A stretch of DNA of 26,298 bases, from the NCBI RefSeq assembly GCF_021648855.1, contig NZ_JAKJHX010000026.1:26368-52665 (forward strand). The letters are read 5' to 3'. Positions 22,937-26,298 of the stretch are shown here, piece after piece. The position numbers and the translations under genes are program-made. The notes beneath the pieces were generated by a model. That model did no database searches, had not been told where the DNA came from, and saw only the letters and a list, made by a program, of their open reading frames with translations. The number at the start of each line of letters is the position of its first letter. The first letter of the stretch is position 1. This stretch comes from Tychonema litorale BBK16. GTDB taxonomy: Bacteria > Cyanobacteriota > Cyanobacteriia > Cyanobacteriales > Microcoleaceae.

Positions 22937-22998
22937 AGACTAGCAAATATTATATCTGTCTCAATCTCTGTCAAACTCACTGTAGGATAAAGTTTACG

Positions 22999-23139
22999 AT
23001 GCTACCTCAAATTACAATCGCTAACAAGTTGATTAGCAAGTTTTTAATTGTCGCATTTTTATGTTTTGTAATCCTCCTAATGCACCCGGCTCAAGTCAGA
23101 GCAGAAGGAAGTCCACCTAATGTCACTAAAAAAAACTGA
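22999..23139 (+). CDS. Signal-peptide ORF out of frame with the pentapeptide-repeat gene
   Basis: 46 codons from ATG at 22999. It is a textbook signal peptide: basic n-region (ANKLISK), hydrophobic core FLIVAFLCFVILLMHP, and a cleavage site after QVRA. It then reads EGSPPNVTKKN and stops at TGA 23137-23139, directly after a run of eight A (23128-23135). With seven A the frame would run on without a break into the pentapeptide-repeat protein, giving 297 residues ending at 23893. So this is most likely the true 5' end of that gene, separated from it by a one-base frame difference that may be a mutation, slippage site or sequence error. Confidence 0.7.
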   Translation: MLPQITIANKLISKFLIVAFLCFVILLMHPAQVRAEGSPPNVTKKN

Positions 23140-23893
23140 TTGCTTTTTAGTTTTCGGACAAGGAACTTGTGGCAGTAAAGACTCTACAAGCAATGCAGTT
23201 GCCGCTGAAACTGAAATCAAACCAGGTGCTAACCTCAGTGGGAAGAATCTACAAGGTGTTAACCTGCATAATGCTGATTTGAGAAGATCCGATTTGAGTG
23301 GTGCAAATTTGACTGGCGTAGACTTAACAGGTGCTGACTTGAGTGAAGTCAAAATCAGCAAAGTTAAAAACCCTGGCAACTTAGATTTCCAGGGATTTGA
23401 CTGGAGTAAAATTAGATTGAGTAAGGAAGATTCCCTCAAAATATTGACAGTTAACTTGAGCAAGCAAGATTTAGTCAATTTCATCAAAGCTGACCCTAGT
23501 AACTTGGATTTCAGCGGGTTAGACTGGAATAAAGTTAACTTAAGCCAGCAAGATGTACAGAAGCTAGTCAACTCTAAGCTAAATCAGCATGATTTAATTA
23601 ACTTAATCAAAAGCGATCCTAATCAGGTAAATCTTAGTAAGGACGAATTACTAGGGTTAATTCAGCTACATCTAAATAACAGCGCTTTATGGCGAAGTTC
23701 CACGCTAAATAGTCAAGACTTACTAAATTTACTAGCAAACAAGTTGAGTGCAGTAGACTTAAGTGGGGTTGATTTACAAAAAGCCAACTTTACTGGTAGC
23801 AACTTACAGCAAGCTAACCTGAGTGGTGCAGACTTGAGACAAGCAAATCTCAACGGTGCAAAAATGCCTGATGGCACTCTATTTCGACGTTAG
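23120..23893 (+). CDS. Pentapeptide-repeat protein (downstream frame)
   Basis: Open for 257 codons from ATG at 23120, with AGAAGGAAG about 10 nt before it. Two blocks of A(D/N)LXX pentapeptide repeats, at about 34-75 (GANLSGKNLQGVNLHNADL, SDLSGANLTGVDLTGADL) and 212-252 (SGVDLQKANFTGSNLQQANL), should form right-handed quadrilateral beta-helix segments. Between them (about 78-205) are degenerate units of about 45 residues of the form LDFxGxDWxKxxLS followed by DLxNxIKxDP. The function is not known. Alone, this frame gives a cytoplasmic protein; joined to the ORF at 22999 it would be exported. It ends in a convergent arrangement with the gene at 23987. Confidence 0.8.
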   Translation: MSLKKTDCFLVFGQGTCGSKDSTSNAVAAETEIKPGANLSGKNLQGVNLHNADLRRSDLSGANLTGVDLTGADLSEVKISKVKNPGNLDFQGFDWSKIRLSKEDSLKILTVNLSKQDLVNFIKADPSNLDFSGLDWNKVNLSQQDVQKLVNSKLNQHDLINLIKSDPNQVNLSKDELLGLIQLHLNNSALWRSSTLNSQDLLNLLANKLSAVDLSGVDLQKANFTGSNLQQANLSGADLRQANLNGAKMPDGTLFRR

Positions 23894-23902
23894 TTTTACT
23901 TG

Positions 23903-23970
23903 GTAGAGTGTGTCACCTGCTATAATTGATCTGTTTGATCGAAAATTTATATAAATGTGACGCACCCTAC
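23903..23970. repeat. Inverted repeat with GTGACGCACCCTAC end, between convergent genes
   Basis: GTAGAGTGTGTCAC (23903-23916) pairs with GTGACGCACCCTAC (23957-23970) over 14 positions with two wobble-type differences, across a 40-nt AT-rich loop. TGACGCACCCTAC also occurs singly at 2234-2246. The size and ends suggest a small non-autonomous element. It may also act as a bidirectional transcription stop. Confidence 0.65.
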
Positions 23971-23986
23971 TAATACTGGTTATTTC

Positions 23987-24541
23987 TTACTCTTCATTCA
24001 TCATTGATTGGTAATCACTGAGACCTATGCGAACCGCATTGCAGGAGTGTTGTTTAATAGAAGTTGTATTACAAGAAAGGCACGACTTGAGACCTGTAGC
24101 TGCTGGCCATAATGTCACCTTATATGACATGGGCAGATCATTCGTCCTCTCAATTAACTTTTCGGCTTGATTTTGGTATTCTTGCGTTAGGATAACGCAC
24201 TGTCCTAATTGTTCGTAAGTTGTCGACGGCTCCATGTTTCTGCCCACTAATTCTAGCTGCTGTATATCATTGAATATTTGTTCAACATTGTTATCAGGAA
24301 TTGTAGGACTTGTCGCGACAACAGGTTGCGATGATGAGATGTCTCCTGGGTGAGAAAATAATAAAGTTGGTATTAATAATATTGAAATGAGCATCTTACC
24401 CACTCCCATCAATAAGCCCCACGCTAGCTTAAACGGTAATAAAGCAATACCTACAATTCCCAAAATGACACTGAAAATCCAAGAGAAGAAAGTTGATACC
24501 AAGTGAAAAATAAAACTTGGCATGGCAAATAAAAAGTCCAT
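23987..24541 (-). CDS. Hypothetical membrane-anchored protein
   Basis: 184 residues. The N-terminal third holds two membrane segments at about 8-33 and 35-63 (FHLVSTFFSWIFSVILGIVG; LLMGVGKMLISILLIPTLLF). The rest is soluble: a Ser/Pro-rich linker, then helices (NNVEQIFNDIQQLELVG, YEQLGQCVILTQEYQNQAEK) and a Cys cluster (CLSC, then C about ten residues later, KQHSCNAVRIG). No family is recognised. The Cys arrangement could bind metal or form disulfides. It is transcribed towards the pentapeptide gene and divergently from the STAND gene (237 bp between starts), so it may share a control region with the latter. Confidence 0.6.
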   Translation of the reverse strand: MDFLFAMPSFIFHLVSTFFSWIFSVILGIVGIALLPFKLAWGLLMGVGKMLISILLIPTLLFSHPGDISSSQPVVATSPTIPDNNVEQIFNDIQQLELVGRNMEPSTTYEQLGQCVILTQEYQNQAEKLIERTNDLPMSYKVTLWPAATGLKSCLSCNTTSIKQHSCNAVRIGLSDYQSMMNEE

Positions 24542-24663
24542 AATACATAACCCCTAACTATTCAAACTAATTTACCTAAACTATCAAGAAAGCAATTGTG
24601 GTGGATTCTCTCAGTTATTTTGCAATATTTAGATGAAATGTGACAACTCAAAATGGTAGGATC

Positions 24664-24754
24664 TAGTACACAATTTTTATAATTATACTGAACCAATTTA
24701 GTATAGATTAGTACAAGTCAGTTGACAAAGTAGGATTTGGTATAATATAGTACA
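24664..24754 (+). promoter_or_regulatory. STAND gene promoter with three TAGTACA motifs
   Basis: TAGTACA occurs at 24664-24670, 24709-24715 and 24748-24754. The last overlaps a candidate -10 TATAGT (24746-24751), which is 18 bp from TTGACA (24722-24727). The start codon is at 24779. Repeated sites overlapping the promoter suggest repression by a DNA-binding protein, possibly the HTH-bearing product itself (inference). Confidence 0.5.
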
Positions 24755-24778
24755 CTAAACCTCGCTCAACGCTGACGT

Positions 24779-26149
24779 ATGAATGTTGAAGATGTTGTAC
24801 AATTGATGGATAATTTGATTGTTGAAAAAACTGGAGAACATCTCACACCCGTACAGGAAGCAATACTGACGGGTGTTTGGCAAAGACAAAAATATCCTCA
24901 AATCGCTAAAGAGTTTAATTGCAGTGAATCTCACGTTAAAAAAGAAGCTGCTAAGTTATGGAAAAAGTTGCGTGAGGAATTAGGAGAAGACCTAAATAAA
25001 TTTAATTTTCGTTCTAAATTAGATAAAAAACATAGGGTTTCTCAAAATTCCAAGTCAGGTCACTGTTTATTACAAGTTGATAATATTAATATTGGCGGTC
25101 AATTTATACAAACTATTAAAGATACAGAAACCCGATCGCCCAATCCCCCAGATTCTCCCCAAAATAAAAGTCAATCCCCAATCATCGATTTAACAGACGC
25201 ACCCGAATTAACAAGCTTTTACGATCACACATCCGAACTCTCCACCCTCAAACAATGGATTTTGCAAGCCCACACCCGCTTGATTACCGTCTACGGCTTA
25301 AGTGGAATTGGCAAAAGCGCGATCGCCCTCAAACTCATCGAACAAATAAAAACCGAATTTGATTATATTATTTGGTTAAGTCTCACCAACACACCCACAC
25401 TTTCAACCCTCCAAACCGAACTCAAGCAATTTTTTGGGCGATCGCCACAAACCCCATTACCCACAGTCATCGATTATTTTCGCGCCTCACGCTGTTTAGT
25501 AATCCTTGATGACGTACAGAATATTTTTAAAAGCAGCGAATTAGCAGGTCAATATTTAGCAGGCTATGAAGACTATGGCAAATTTTTCAAACAAATTGCC
25601 ACATCCTCTCATCAGAGTTCTTTAATCCTGCTCAGTTGGGAAAAACCCAGAGAAATCGCCACCTTAGAAGCAGAAAACCTCTCCACGCGAACCTTACACC
25701 TCAAAGGCTTAGGAGTAGAAGCCGCAGAAATTTTAAAAGAAAAAGGATTAGCCGATGAGGAAAAATGGTCAGACTTGATCGCCTTTTATCAAGGACATCC
25801 TTCCTGGCTAAATATCATCGCTGCAACAATTTGGGAATTATTTGATGGTAGCGTTTCCCTGTTTTTAGCGGATGGAACAGATTTATTTTTAGGTGACTTA
25901 GAACCCATTTTAGAATCTCACGTAGAGCGTTTATCAGACTCAGAAAAAAAGGCATTCTACTGGTTAGCAACTCAAAATGAAGCTGTAAATATTTCACAAC
26001 AACCTGCCGATCGCGAATTACCCAAATCTGAATTCTGGCAAGCCATACAATCTTTAGCCCGACGCGGCTTAGTGGAAAAAATGCAGGTAGGAGTGCGATC
26101 GAAGTTTCAGATTAATCCTGTATTTCAAAAATACATTCAATCTAAGTAA
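24779..26149 (+). CDS. HTH (vMAP-type) plus NB-ARC STAND ATPase without C-terminal sensor repeats
   Basis: 456 residues. The N-terminal part (about 1-75) is a helix-turn-helix of the type found on cyanobacterial NB-ARC proteins (LTPVQEAILTGVWQRQKYPQ, IAKEFNCSESHVKKEAAKLW). A linker (about 80-145) precedes the STAND ATPase: P-loop GLSGIGKS at 173-180 (Lys179), Walker B CLVILDDVQ with Asp244/Asp245, a sensor-like LILLSWEKPRE, GHP at 339-341 (the GLPL position), and a winged-helix end (about 380-456; AIQSLARRGLVEKM). STAND proteins are ATP-driven switches, some of them in phage defence or programmed death. WD40, TPR or effector domains usual at the C-terminus are absent, and the gene is complete with a terminator behind it. 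A regulatory or partner-dependent role is possible. Confidence 0.85.
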   Translation: MNVEDVVQLMDNLIVEKTGEHLTPVQEAILTGVWQRQKYPQIAKEFNCSESHVKKEAAKLWKKLREELGEDLNKFNFRSKLDKKHRVSQNSKSGHCLLQVDNINIGGQFIQTIKDTETRSPNPPDSPQNKSQSPIIDLTDAPELTSFYDHTSELSTLKQWILQAHTRLITVYGLSGIGKSAIALKLIEQIKTEFDYIIWLSLTNTPTLSTLQTELKQFFGRSPQTPLPTVIDYFRASRCLVILDDVQNIFKSSELAGQYLAGYEDYGKFFKQIATSSHQSSLILLSWEKPREIATLEAENLSTRTLHLKGLGVEAAEILKEKGLADEEKWSDLIAFYQGHPSWLNIIAATIWELFDGSVSLFLADGTDLFLGDLEPILESHVERLSDSEKKAFYWLATQNEAVNISQQPADRELPKSEFWQAIQSLARRGLVEKMQVGVRSKFQINPVFQKYIQSK

Positions 26150-26171
26150 CAATTCCACTCATTTATTTCTT

Positions 26172-26221
26172 AGTCTGCGGAGGCAGACTTCGTTTGTGTA
26201 GACGCGGTTTCAACCGCCGAG
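26172..26221 (-). repeat. Two-hairpin interspersed repeat, copy B (inverted)
   Basis: Hairpin 2 is AGTCTGC (26172-26178) / GCAGACT (26183-26189). The linker GTTTGTGTA matches copy A in reverse complement. Hairpin 1 is GCGGTT (26204-26209) / AACCGC (26212-26217), followed by CGAGT. It is the same element as 6285-6335 in the opposite orientation, with base-paired changes in both stems. Confidence 0.85.
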
Positions 26222-26255
26222 TCTGATTGTTCCCAAAATTATATTTTCCCAAAAC

Positions 26256-26287
26256 AAAAAGCGCCCCTATTTCTAGGAGCGCTTTTT
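26256..26287 (+). terminator. Strong terminator after the STAND gene
   Basis: AAAAAGCGC (26256-26264) pairs with GCGCTTTTT (26279-26287), extended by CCTA/TAGG inside. The A-run before and T-run after the stem let it work in both directions. It lies 107 bp after the STAND stop codon. Confidence 0.9.
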
Positions 26288-26298
26288 GATTATCTAAG

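Noticed and set aside
23077..23571. 164-codon minus-strand frame opposite the pentapeptide gene
   Set aside because: Its Leu/Ser/Lys periodicity is the reverse complement of the pentapeptide repeats.
24664..24754. LexA boxes before the STAND gene
   Set aside because: Only the AGTAC half is present; no matching GTTC/GTAC half lies at the right spacing, so the call is not made.

Overview
The window is chromosomal DNA of a filamentous cyanobacterium, most likely of the Oscillatoria/Microcoleus type (inference). Evidence for this: very frequent GCGATCGC (HIP1) octamers, many heptameric short tandem repeats (GTCATTR, ATCTAAA, GGAAGAR), several palindromic repeat families, a pilMNOQ cluster without pilP, and a FecR plus CHASE2-cyclase pair. 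No rRNA, tRNA, CRISPR array or complete insertion sequence was seen.

Layout. 1-410: C-terminal end of a DUF4912-type protein with a 36-bp tandem repeat, then a terminator. 868-2196: orphan sugar-type ABC substrate-binding protein. 2393-5065: two-gene unit of an exported FecR-domain protein and a CHASE2 class III nucleotidyl cyclase. 5235-6281 (minus): a solitary M.HaeIII-like C5-cytosine methyltransferase, divergent from folC (6348-7613); the 66 bp between them is almost filled by a two-hairpin repeat. 8085-9368 (minus): a lipoprotein sugar-binding protein, divergent from the type IV pilus genes pilM, pilN, pilO, pilQ (9526-14924). 15521-18484: HU, a CobD-like PLP enzyme carrying an in-frame palindromic insertion, and a flavoprotein of the disulfide-reductase family without the redox cysteines. 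18617-19689: two unrecognised conserved-looking proteins.

19690-21870 is a decayed accessory region: hicBA, a remnant of a clan AA aspartic protease, a second toxin-antitoxin pair (addiction-module antitoxin plus RelE/ParE toxin), a small pseudogene with an in-frame stop, and a cluster of AGAAACC/GGTTTCT palindromes. 21871-26149 holds genes of unknown role: an exported Cys-containing protein, a pentapeptide-repeat protein whose signal peptide lies in another frame joined at an A8 tract, a small membrane protein, and an HTH plus NB-ARC STAND ATPase behind a promoter region with three TAGTACA motifs. The window ends with a second copy of the two-hairpin repeat and a strong terminator.

The most interesting signals are: (1) the A8 tract separating signal peptide and pentapeptide domain; (2) the two-hairpin repeat at 6285 and 26172, whose stems differ by compensatory changes; (3) the hairpin repeat inserted in frame in cobD; (4) the cysteine-less flavoprotein; and (5) the sensor-less STAND protein with repeated upstream motifs.
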